From Saccoglossus kowalevskii (taxonomy: Eukaryota; Hemichordata; Enteropneusta; Harrimaniidae): a stretch of 23,143 bases of DNA. The position numbers and the translations under genes were made by a program. The stretch is from contig NW_003156233.1 of the NCBI RefSeq assembly GCF_000003605.2, forward strand, positions 771,233 to 794,375, in the 5' to 3' direction. The notes beneath the pieces are model-generated. The model was given only the letters and a program-made list of their open reading frames with translations, searched no databases and was not told the origin of the DNA. Below are positions 1 to 12,900 of this stretch, piece by piece; within the stretch, counting starts at the first letter, position 1; every line of letters starts with the position of its first letter.

Positions 1-308
1 AGTGATGGCCCCATTGACAAAGCCCATTCAATATTGCAGTATTCTGGACTAGTGATGGCCCCATTGACAAACCCATTGAATGTTGCAGTATTCTGGACTA
101 GTGATGGCCCCATTGACAAAGTCCATTCAATGTTGCAGTATTCTGGACTAGTGATGGCCTCATTGACAAAGCCCATTGAATGTTGCAGTATTCTGGACTA
201 GTGATGGCCCCACTGACAAAGCACATTGAATGTTGCAGTATTCTGGATTAGTGATGGCCCCACTGACCAACCCTATTCAATGTTGCAGTATTCTTGACGA
301 GTGATACA
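1..308. repeat. 50-bp tandem repeat (satellite), six copies
   Basis: Six head-to-tail copies start at 1, 51, 100, 150, 200 and 250. Each is 50 bp except the second, which is 49. The unit begins AGTGATGGCCCCATTGACAA and ends with TTGCAGTATTCTGGACT. Copies differ at only a few sites, and a seventh start (AGTGAT at 300) breaks down at once. The array begins at base 1, so it probably continues past the left edge. It lies in the ACBD3 intron downstream of exon 7. Confidence 0.95.
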
Positions 309-554
309 TGTGGGTCCTTCCTGTCCCGATCTGTCACTACATTCATATCACCACAGGCAACACACTACACCGTTACAACTACTGCATTTGCTATAGGCAG
401 AAATGTGTCTCCGGACTAAAATAGCTCATATTTTAATGATGTGGCATACAATAAATGAAATTTTGGGTCTATGCGAGGTTGTATTAGAGATGTTCTTCTA
501 GTGGAGGAAATACAGTACCTGTGGTACAACAGAACACAGACTAAACATACTAAC

Positions 555-854
555 CACAACTGCTTCCATCAGTACCTTGGACATCGTCATGTCCTTCAGC
601 TCTGTCATGAGAACATCTGGCATCATGTACATGTAGCTCTGTCTGTTCCACACTATTGACCTGAGGGTTGGCTGACTGCATCACATCTTCGTCGTCGTGG
701 TGGTGATGTTGACCATTCATCACAGCATTCGGCATGTCACCTGCCCCCATCGCTACTGACTGACATGTCTTCTCTACGGTAGCAGGAGAAGATTGAAGTT
801 TTTGATGGTCCTCTGTTTGTACCTGCTGTGGGGATTCCAGTTCGCCATTCATTC
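555..854 (-). CDS. ACBD3: ACBD3 coding exon 7 (variable linker before the GOLD domain)
   Basis: Acceptor TTACATAG/GA and donor TGTG/GTTAGT. Encodes residues 255-353, then one base of the next codon. The linker is low-complexity, with a HHHHDDED cluster at residues 303-310 just after VMNGQ, which lines up with VNGQ in vertebrate ACBD3. The lack of close sequence match is normal for this region. Support comes from the open frame of 300 nt, both splice sites and the phase 1-2 match with exon 6. Exons for the GOLD domain must lie left of base 1. Confidence 0.87.
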
Positions 855-3800
855 CTATGTAATAAAAGAGAGAGTTTGACAGGGAGGGACCACAATCTTG
901 TCATGGGCAAAAGAACCACACAACTTGTCGCATGACTTTCTAGCTGTAAACAAGCTTTTAGTAGTTCATTGCATCTAAGGCATATTTTTTAATTAGATAA
1001 TTGGAAGGCATTTGTGAGAACCAAAAGATCGGACACTTTTAAAATATTCACATTGTCCAGTGGCCTAAGGTGAATTCCTGAAGTTGGTTGATAAAATAAA
1101 GTCATGGTATTAGTCAAGGAAATCTAGAACTAAGTTTAATAGCTAAATACCTTCAAACCAGTTTACTAAAAATTAAGTAAATACAATTATAGTTAACCTG
1201 TTGAATGCCGTAATTTTTTATAACCAACATTTCGCCTACTTTTAGACATTTTGTTGATGATTTTGAACCAAATAGACGTAATTTTCTACTAGCTACAGGT
1301 CTTGATGAAAATTTGTAAAAAAATATATGAAAAAACTTATGCAGGTTTCAGTTTTTGATGGAAGACAAAAAGTAATATCCCACCCCTTGCGCTACTGCTC
1401 CCCTATTTAAAATTTCTGCCTAACATTAGACAAGAACATTTTTGGCTTAACTGCGTTAAACTTTTCACCACCAGTTCCTCTTTTCATCACAAATTCACAA
1501 AATTGTCCTGTTTATAGTCTGCACTTTCCAACAGAAGAATGGGACAAAAATAGCCAAATTTTTTGAGTAAAAAACTAAAATTTATTACAATTTTGACTGT
1601 TGGCTCCAAAATTAAGATTCATTTTCAGAAATATTGAAGAAGAAAAAAGTGCAGAAAAATTTTAGCAAGAAAGTCTGGTGGTGAAAAGGTTAACACTGGC
1701 ACATTAGAGATGACACTAACATATGGCTAGGTTGATACTGACCTGTTGTTATTTTTTGTTGTAGCTGGAGTTGCTGTTGATAAACCTGCTGCATATACTG
1801 CTGAAAGTAATTCTCTTGTAACTGTTTTATCAAAACTTGTTGCTGGAGAAAGAAAACAAAAATGAATCTGTGTTAAAGTGGCACACCTGACTCAGTGATG
1901 AAGCAAGTATTACACTGATGAAATATGGATACGGATTTGCTGTGATTCAAATACTGTCATTATCATCTATTGAAGAAAATAAACACAATACCCATGGTAA
2001 TAATATGGTGCTGATGGGGGTATTTAAGTTTAGCCGCTATAACATATGCATTTGTTGCTATAGAACGCTTGGGTAATGAAGACATATAACATGCTGCCAT
2101 GGCTACAGAGTATGTCAAAACCACTGATGCTCGGGAAAGCGTGAAATCTATAATGGGAAAACTATACAGGCTCTGAGGAATGGTTGGACATAAAAATATT
2201 TAACTACTCATCAGTGTTAATGCTTCAGTATTATATTCATATTATCAAAGATCAGATGATGATTGATAAATGCAATGGTATATATTTACATAAAACATTC
2301 TGAGAAACTGAAGTATATTATGTTAATTTCAATATTTTTCAACACTTATATTATTCGAATTTTGTGATGATATGATAACACAGAATTTCATATTGAACAC
2401 CATATTCACTCTATTAGTAGTGCATGTGATTATAAATAAAAAAGGGTGAGTCTGTGGTCAAACTAATCAATTTTATAGGCAATTTTAGGTTAATATCCAA
2501 CTTCTAGCTATATGGAACAAATATGGAATATATATAATTTCATAATACTAACTCTTTATTCAAATTTTTATGATGTTTTGAATAAAATAATAATATTTAT
2601 AAAACAATTTTATGATGAAAATCAGACATTACCTGTTCTTGGTTATTCGGGTACTGTTGAAGAGCATACTGAGCAAACTGTGGATAGGTCTGTTGGTCTA
2701 ACATCTGTTTTATCTGTATTCTAATGGAATCAATCAAAACAATTATCCAGTATTGTAAGTGTTGACAGGCAGTGGTGCAGTGAATGTAACAATTGTCTCT
2801 TTTGACAATGTACGAATTGTGAGTGTCATCAATTCATTTCTCAAATCAAATGGTCTTTTTTATTTTGTCAAATTCATCTGTAATAAAGTTTTGACCTCAT
2901 CACAAACCATTTGTAAAAATACAAATTTTTATCAAGCGATCTGTTGGATAAGACAGCTCTACTGTTATATCTGTTTAATAGCATTAATAGGCCATCGGCA
3001 ATTCACTTTTATTATGCAGAAACTATTACTGACTCATTTCCTTTCCAAGCCTTGATTTTAGGCTCCCTGCAACAATACAATACAGCGTACATACGATCTG
3101 CTACCGATATGAAAAGGAGGCTTGGAACTCAAATACTGTGGAATACTTTATTTTCGCTGGAATTAATTTTCGCTGAAAAGGCTTTTTGGGCGTTTTGTAT
3201 GGAATTTATTTTCATTGATTTTTGATGAGTTTAATGTGAAATATAGGAAAAAAAAGTATATTCGCTGGTTAATATTTTCACGGACACATCCCTTCAGCGA
3301 AAATAGCGAAAATAAATTCCAAGCGAAAATAAAGTATTCTACAGTAGATAGTAATGGCTGCCTCGCAATAAATGCGAATTGGGCTGATAGTTTCAAAAAT
3401 CAGCTGATAATATACATTTCCATTAATAAAAAAAATAAATTAAAAATAGAAAATTGCAGATATCAACACAAAAGGAAACAAAATTGCAATGAAACCAAGA
3501 TACAAATTGAATATTAGTTTTCGAGAAGTGTCATTTATTGACATGGGACACCATGCTATAAGGGATTTGGGTCGGCAAACAAAAGCAACACACCATATGG
3601 TTGATATTGTATTTTTTTTTTTAATTTCATGTAAAATAACTTAATTTCCTTGTGTTAAATGAAAATAAAGTTAGCAACAAGAAGAATTTGTGCATATCTC
3701 TGAAATCATTGAAGCATTCAGTCATGTTTTTTAGCTGACAGGAAGATGTTATTAGGAATCACACACAACTGATTCTTTAAGGTATCACTGGCATAAATTT

Positions 3801-4984
3801 AATGTTACTTTTTACCATACAAACAAAATGTTTTGTACTGCCATAAAAAATGGTGACATTTAGACCAATATTAACAAGTCTGATTTATTTTATTACTTTA
3901 TTTCAAAAACATGGCATATGAGGCGTTAATGTGCACCACTGCGACAAAATTGTGACAAGTACCATTAAGTTGACAAAGCTGACCACATTATTAAACGATG
4001 TATGCGAATAAATCTACTGATTTTTACACATACAAATACAGTAACCTTTGGCAACTATGTTAAATACCACAAAATTGATTGACAATTTCACCCTCAGCAA
4101 TCAACACCACTTTTGAGCCATTAGTGTCTAGAAATTACAGCCCTGATTGATTTCTTGAGAAATTTTTGGAAAAGTTATTTTTCAGACAATTGGGCAGCTT
4201 TAAGGTTAGGTTTCATCATTTTGTTGTACAACGACTACCACAAGGGAAGCTCAAGAAAGGTTTATCTTAGTGGCAAATGTCTGATACCTTTGCTGTTCTT
4301 GTCGTAACCGTTCTTCTTCAGCTTGTTTTCTAGACTGATCTTCTAACATTGATCTCTTTTGTTCTTCTTCCTCATGTCGTCTCCTCTCAGTCTCAATACG
4401 CCTAATTCAGGAGAGAGTAAACATATCAAACTGATTTGCCAACATGTAGCACAATACAGTACATGTAGTTTGGCATCACATTCAGGAGTCCCCTCTGCAT
4501 ACTATTAGGAGGTGGAATTTCTAAATATGGAGTACATCCAGTAATAGTATGCTGTTACATTCTGCAAGGGTTACCTTATTAGGAAGTAGAATTTCCAAAT
4601 TAGGCATGTATACAGTTTCATCAGGGTTACAGCTACCCAACTGGGAGACGATTTGCCCCAACAATTTTATTGGAGGCATTTCCGGTAGTTTCAATACCTT
4701 TTCAGGACAGAAACAGCATGCAAAACTAATGTAACATCTTGTTTATTTCAACTCCGAAGAGAAAATCGTGTTTTTATCAGCATAAAACAATTTCAACATT
4801 TGGTAATATTTCTATAATAAAACAGTGTGAAATGTGATTTTATTCTTGTATGCGAGTGTGACAGAGGAAACAATGTAAACATCACGGAATCACATATTGG
4901 TATTTTAAAGCAAATTCAAAATCACTATAATGTCTGCATGTTATTTATCAAAATATGCAGAATCATGGATGACCTCTTATGCAA

Positions 4985-5024
<40 letters not shown>

Positions 5025-6888
5025 AACTATTCCCTACAATACAATGCACACATAATGACTACCAGAATTTCCACATATCAAGACTTCACATTATCTAGCA
5101 ATGGAGCAATATCATCATAATACACTGACTATAGTGTTTTTAGACTATCCGATTTTGATGTTTCTTTTTATTGATAAGACCTAAAACTAGTTTCGTCTTT
5201 TTGTGTGTTTTTTTCCCCCATGTGTCACACTTTTGCTGTTTGCAATTACCTCCATTGACTAAAATCCGACTTCAAGAATCCAATTATTAATTGGAAATTA
5301 AATTACTAGAAAGTTTATGGTAATATGGAAACACTGTGACATGGGCAACAAGATAAACAGAATTCTTAACCAGTGAGCACAGCACAAAACATTGTATCAC
5401 ACAGGCTCATATACAGGTCATACTGTCAAAACAACCAACAGCGGATTTGTATTGTATAGTATGTCAAGTAGGCAGTTGTGTATGACATCGCAAGATTTGT
5501 CAAGTCAATTTTAGACTGTATTACTAATGGAAACTCGCATAATGGACTCTGTCTCACCTCAAGCAATTCACTTCATTAGGATCAGGGCAAATGTGCACAT
5601 AATGTGAAACAATCAGTGATTAGTTTAGCCCAGAGGCTCCACTGACATGCTAACAATGGTGCCATGGAGCTCTGCTGATATTTTATTTCAAAGTTGTCAA
5701 TACAGCAATATGTTTGAGTGATATTGATAAACACCATGACATTGCCTATTTATCCTTGTCAAATATGATCCAAGAAAAAAGTAATATAAATGCGAAAACT
5801 CATTACTCAACACATCCAACCTAACTTGTATTTCACATACAATACACAGTTTACAATTTATTTGTAGTCATGCACTCTATTCCAATAACTGAGCACTAGA
5901 GTGATTTCATGCTAATGAGAGATTGGAATGAGTTTACACGTACTCATACGCTGACATATCTGATTTATTTTACCTTTTTCGTTCTTGTTCATCTTTTTCT
6001 CGCTTATGAGCTTCAATCCAGGGGTTCAGCTGTGGACATCGCTTGTCTAATAAAATGCAGAATGATTGCATGGCAGTTTCTTTACTCATATCACCTAGGG
6101 AAAGCCATTCTTTCCTGGGAAAAAAAACAAATGTAGCACTTTGAGTAATAGTAAAACGCATTTTAATTTCAAAGTGATTACTGGATTCATGATAAAAAGT
6201 TAGCACTAAATAAGAATACATTACAAGCATTTCAGGAACAGTATCTGTTCAAATTACAATGGCCATCTTGCATGAAAGATATATTAACTGACTTGAAGGT
6301 ATTTCAACATAATCACACAATAAAACTACACAGCAACACATTAAGAAAATAATCAACACTATCAAACAAAAATATATTAATCTATAGAGCCATAATAAAA
6401 TAGTGAAAGAAAAAACTACACTGAGGATGTACGCTATATTTAAAATACAATTTCGAAGAACATTTAACTATTCAGAATCCAAAACAAAGAATTTCAGTAG
6501 CCAAGTTCAGAACAAGCAACCATAACCTTAGCCACTGAAAAAGGAGGGACACACTAATTCCAAAACACCTATAGAAATTAGAATTTGGGGTCAATGCTCA
6601 CTTCAAGAAATAGAAGATGAAGTACACTTTTTCATGGAATACCCCAAATATCTATCACTTGAAGGTATTTGTCTACAGTAATGTTTCCCATTGAAAATAC
6701 AAACCAATCTCCAAAAATTCATTATTTATTGCAAAGCACAGATAAAAATATTATCAAGCCTAGTTAAAAATGAAAAACATGATACTTAATCTTATCCACA
6801 AATGATTTTTTAAATTTTATTTCATAGTTTTTTTGTTTTTATTGCTATATACTGATAGAAAATTGTGTACTTCTAAAGATGCAACAAA

Positions 6889-6924
<36 letters not shown>

Positions 6925-9900
6925 AGTGAGCCCTTTACGGCAAAAATGACAGCTGAGGTCACATTTTGAGGTCACTGAAGAAATAATGCAATTTCCCATT
7001 GAAATCATTAGAAGTTATGCATTGGTGTAATTTAAAGGTACATAATAGTCTTGTCATAGGAATGCCATTTTTAATTGCACAATAATTTATAATTATGAAA
7101 CTAAGAATTAGGGTAGGGTAGAGATCTGTATACTGCATGGGTATTGGTTGAGTTTCAGCATGGTTAGGGGTTCGAAATTTTTACCAGTGTACCATTCAAA
7201 ATTATGACATGTACCAAACTAAATTGTTGTAGACCAATGCTAAAGTCAAATGTCATATTCATTCCTGAGTCTTCAGTATTTATTTATCCTCATTATCACA
7301 TAAACGCAGTAAAGAAACCTGAAACATTACACCATCTTACCTTCTATCATTGCCTATAACATCTAAGACACCTACTGGCGGTGAACTGTTTGGATCACAT
7401 TTACCATGACTAACTTGTTTACAATATGCTACTAGTTTGAGTTTATCCTTGTATGATAGATGCACAACTTTTCCTTCCATTTCTATAAAAGAACAAAAAA
7501 TCAGGAATAAGGAAACATTAGGATACAGAGGTTTTTTTAGAAAAAAAATGCAATTCAGTGGCGCCACCAAGTGGGGGAGATAGGGTTCTCCCTACCAGGG
7601 TGTGGAGTTTTTGATAATTCTAAGTTAAAATGGAGCATTCTATGGCTTCCTTGGGGCCAAAATTACTATCAAACAGATCACAGTTGAAGACTGTGGCCAT
7701 ATGTGATCCCTGGTCAATCAGAATTTTATGGTTGCCAGAGGATCTGCTCCCCGGGTAAGGGGGCGCATGGGCATGGCATGAGGGCGCTGCGCCCCTATTC
7801 CCTTGTTTAACAAGCCATGCATGGCACAGTCCCAGTTAGTTATCGAATTTAAGATATATAGTTTTGTATATAGTAATATAGCTGGAACATAAACATATCA
7901 GGAATATGATTATGATGAGTGTTTAACATTAAAATGATTGACATTTGTATCTGATCGTCAAACGAGTATTGAGAGATATTGCTCTTGAACAATTATTAAA
8001 ACAAAATCAGCCATTTTGAATACATGTATAATGAATATATAAAATTTGAACATAGTCAGTCAAAGCATGTTAGAGATATGGCACTAGAGCTGCATTCATT
8101 AATACAAAATGGCCACCAGTCGGCCATTTTGAATCTGATCCGAAAAATAAAATGACGTGCATCAGGAACCCATAATGTCTAATGTATGTACCAAGTTTGA
8201 ACAAAATCTAGCCAGAAATGCTTGATATTTGGTGATTTTTTAGCACAAAAATGGCCACCAGTGGGCCATTTTGAATAGGATCGTCAAACCAATAAATCTG
8301 TTTATCTATGACATGATTTATAATGAATATTTAAAATTTGAACATAATCAGTCTAAGCAAGTCAGAGATATGGCACTACAACCACATTCATTAAAACAAA
8401 ATGGCCGCCAGTCGGGCATTTTTTTAACTTATCTGAAAAACAAAATGATGTGCATCAAGGTCCTACAATGTCTAACGTATATACCAATTTCCAAACAAAC
8501 AAAATCCATCTGTAAACAGCCGAAAAATGCTTGATTTTGATGATTTTTAGCACAAAAATGGCCATCTTGAATCAGATCGTGAAACAAATTGCCGTGCATA
8601 TGTATAATATCATGTATGATGTATGTGTGAAGTTTGATTGTGATTGGTCCAGGCATTTCTAAGATACAGGTTCGGACACACGCACACACACACGTACGTA
8701 TGGACTGACACACGGAGGTCAAAACATAAGTCCCCGCACGACTAAAAAAATCCCTGGAATAAAATAGGATTTTGAAGTATTCTGCATGAGTATGCAATCC
8801 AATAGCCAACTATATTGTCTGTCATAGGGCTTGAATTTGGCTTTTCATATTCCCCACGTTATTTCTATGTGCTGAGGCTACTTTATAAATTCAGTCCTTG
8901 AAATAGGTGCCCTCTCACCTGCAAAGTTCAAGCCCTGTGTCATGACATGGCCATGCGTTACACTAGTAACATTACTGCATGTTTTGTGCAGAAAAGATAA
9001 GAATATTCTAAACAAACAATGTATTTTCTATAGACACAGATGACAATCTTCGAAAGGTTACACATGTATGCACACCATGATGATGAGGTACATACACATA
9101 CAACATTCATGAAGCAGCCATGTTTATAAATAATACAAATTACACTTTCATAATGTCAATTGTTTTCCCTTAATTGGACATGAATGTGTATCTACGTTCT
9201 CACACATCTAAAAGACGTTGGTGTTAACACTGTTTTTTTGTTGTGCAAATATTAGATAATCTGGTGAATTATCTGCTCACGTTCTCACTTAGTAAAAACA
9301 CCGGTGTTTGAGGATTGAATGCTGGCCTTCCACCTATTATTTTGTGTAGTTCATCCCAAAATGGCATAGTTTTTGGATCTCTATTGCTTCTGTTGTTGTG
9401 CTCAGTCACTTCTCTGTACTTTATATGTAAAGTTTTGATCTTCCTTTGACAGTGTAATGACGTCCTGTCCAACCCCTTTCAGCAGCTTTTTCTGCAATCA
9501 CAGCATATACTAGACGTTCCGTCCATCCTTTGAATATTCGATTCTCTCCATACAGATATCATTAATCTTGTTTCTTCGTCTGACCAGTTCGACATTCGAC
9601 CTGTAACCTCTGACGCCATCTTGTGTAATGACAAGCATAAATAAGTTGGCAAAAGAGGGTGTTTGGCCATCGTATTGTGTTCACACGGCACATTGCTTTG
9701 TGCAACGACGTATTTTGTTGACACACACATTTTAACAATGTTCTCAACTAAAAGGCACTGTGACCAGCTGATTGTGACAACCGCTTATTTCGTCCAGTGA
9801 GAACAACACTTGTGACTGTTCTTTCATAACTGAATTGTCTCCTGCCATACTAAGACCATCACAATTAACAGACGAATGGAATGTTTTTTGCCTCCACATT

Positions 9901-12900
9901 GTCAATTTTTATCTACAGAAATCAGAAATCTAGTGGCATCAAAATTAATTTTGAAATATTTGATGAGATCAGTGGATATCTGCAACACTTTTGATAATGG
10001 TACAATGTTATTTTATATTTTTCATCTGCTGGTAAGTGTTTCCTCAGGTGAGTCTCCCCAGTACATTACCTAATACACATTACCAGGTGCAATTCTTTAT
10101 GCACTAATTTAAAAATCATTTGATAAATTGAGCTGACGTAGACTGGTACGCAATTGATGTCGGCCAGAGAGATGTGACGGCAAGCGAGTTTCTCCCAGAC
10201 AACTTTAAGGACATATTGTCCAGAGTGGCTGTCCCGCGTTTCTTCTGCAATGATGAGAGAAATGGGAGAGGACTGAAGGTGTATGGTGGCCTAAAAGTCG
10301 GTCAGGCGACAAGTCAGTTCGGTTGCTTTGTCTGCATTGAAGTCGCCGAAGTCCGCTTTCGTGGTGAAAAAAAGTTTCTTATTATTTTTTTTCCATTTTC
10401 TTATTTGAATAATTTGCTTGCACACACAGTCAGTAATGGCGAATTTTCATCAAGATACATACCTGTACATAATTTTTTGCATCCAAATCTTTGTTGACTC
10501 TGTTGGGTTTTTTTTTTTCAATATCGAGCTTGTTACATAGTTGAAGTAGTTCTAGAGCATTTGTCTACACTTAGTCTATCTGAAGTGTCACTTTAAAAGC
10601 TGTAGTCTGAATGTCAAAGAAGTTAATTTATTGTTCATTTATAATTCAATTTTTTTTTTCAATACAACATGGTAAGTTTTTCTTTATTATTGAGTTGATG
10701 TGTATGCCTTTGGCAAAGCTACTGTAAAACGTGTCTTTTTCGCAAGCATTTCTTTTTCGCGAATTTAACAAGAGAACTGATTCGCTAATTCAAGATGTCG
10801 CTAATGACTTTATTATATATTCAAAATGGCCGGCAAACAACATCTTTTTTCTCCACACACACTTTGTAAACAACACACACGAAAAAACGTACTGACATGA
10901 TAGATACATGTTATTGAAAAGTATTTTTTCGACCTCTCGTATTAGTTTTGGGGTCTCCAGAAGATGTCATTCATGAAACTAAATCAGTGTGGCCTAACAA
11001 CCACATTAAAAATGAATCTGTTTTGTTGAGTAAGTCTGAAATCATTATATCATTGTACAGCTAATACACTACAGTAGCCAAATTGAAAAAACATTAAATA
11101 TACCTTTTAAATCTTTTTAATTTCATAGATTATTATTGTAAAAATAACAGTATAATATTAATAAAAATAGATTTTGAGTTAACGTAGTGTTTAATTAAAG
11201 CCAGACATGTAAAGAAATTACCATTGTTAAACTCTTTGTGTGTGTGTGTGTGTAATGAGGTGTAATGAGGGGGGGGGGGGGTTAAGGTTATTATTGTAAT
11301 TTTCTTTATTTTTACATATTTGATATATCATGCTAAAAGTAATAAGAAAATGAAAAGAAAAATGGAGATCACTGTATTCAGTTCTAAGAATATCGATAAC
11401 AAAAAATACAGTGAAAATGGGATGTTTTGTCTGTTTCAGAGCATTTTACCATTGTTTCCTATAACAAGGATAGTTCTCAGTATTTCAAAATTTTGCTTTG
11501 TGAAAAAAAGGATTTTTAATGAGGAAGTGTATTTTCATTGTTATCTACGAAAACCGCTGCTAAAATTGCATTTTATTTGTATTATTGTAGAGCGATTTTA
11601 ACACAAAATATTACTACTGGTACTACGGTACTACATTGTATACTACTAACGGTAATCACAAGTAGCATTCTACATTACATTTTTACATCCAAACAGTTTC
11701 AAACCTATCATGTAAATCTAACTAGGAATCCTAATATATTCAACAATAATTCACAAAAAAATTCACTTGTACTATTATTTGATAAGATCACAGATAATGA
11801 TTATCTATTAATCCTTACAATGTCCAAGTCGACTTTTGTCAACTCTCACAGTATTAAACCTAAATCATTTTTTTTACAATTTTTTTAAAAGATTTGATCA
11901 AGACCTCTATGTAGTCAATGGTAAATTATGAACATTTAATCCAAAATTAACGATAAAATAAACGATAAAAAAATACACAAATATGAGCAACAAAAACAAA
12001 TATTGTGTTTCAAAAGGTTAAAGAAATATTGCACTTTTTTCATAATATATTGTTTTGTATATTCACATATTATTTAAACAAAAACCATGCCTACTCTACC
12101 AAGGTTTTAGCAGCTGACCCATTTGCTGTCAAATATTGTAAGATCATGAAGGATTAGGAAACAAGTGATACCCTCAGAGGATCTGACGTCTTCTGACAAT
12201 GTACTGATGCATGGAATTGTGGGTTGAACCACAGTCTTTATGCAAGCATGTGTACACAAGAAACCTGTTTTAGTCGGCTATGATTTTGTTATACAGCTAT
12301 AAAACAGACCCTGGAATAATTTTTAACACATTGCAGATGATGATAACAGTAAACCACGCATTCAAGCATTTACGAGATTTGTGCCTGTGACCTATCAAGT
12401 GCATACAGCTTACGAAACAGTTCATGGTAATCACTGCTTATGTGAAAAGTGACCAAATACAAAATATTGTGACATTTGTTTGCAATAGTACAGTACCACT
12501 GCTTTTTGTTACATAGCTATGAAAAAACATGACTAGATGTGGTCTTTATTTTTCAAAAACTAGAAGACAAATAAAACACTTTTCATAACTTTGTTTACGA
12601 TGTACACATTCATCACAAGTGTTGAGCCATCTTGTTCTGTATGAGGTACAACCACATTAATGAAATTTTTTTCCCACCACAAATGTGAATCAATTATTAA
12701 AACAAAACAGCAGAGGAACAGAATAAATATATCTAAAATGAAACACTAATTTTTTAGTTTCTGATTAATTAATTAGCCAGTACAAGCTGCACTTTGCAGA
12801 CTTTGTATTCTATATATACTAACACCATTGAATAACATGTTTTTTCGTCTTCTTTATTTGATGACTCATACATTATACAGCAAAAATTATTGAAATGATT

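Noticed and set aside
1-308. CRISPR array at the left edge
   Set aside because: The 50-bp unit repeats in full with no unique spacers, so it is a plain tandem repeat in an animal intron.
2759-3225. Overlapping plus-strand open frames
   Set aside because: AT-driven frames within ACBD3 intron 4 with no domain; part overlaps the palindromic MITE.
3215-3517. Plus-strand open frame rich in Lys and Asn
   Set aside because: It overlaps the MITE at 3134-3346 and AT-rich intron; composition is explained by base bias.
8429-8809. 126-codon minus-strand open frame
   Set aside because: It lies in the tandem-repeat element; the His/Cys/Thr-rich part comes from the CA-rich tract.
11320-11888. Two overlapping plus-strand open frames
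   Set aside because: Low-complexity AT-rich sequence with no motif or splice support.
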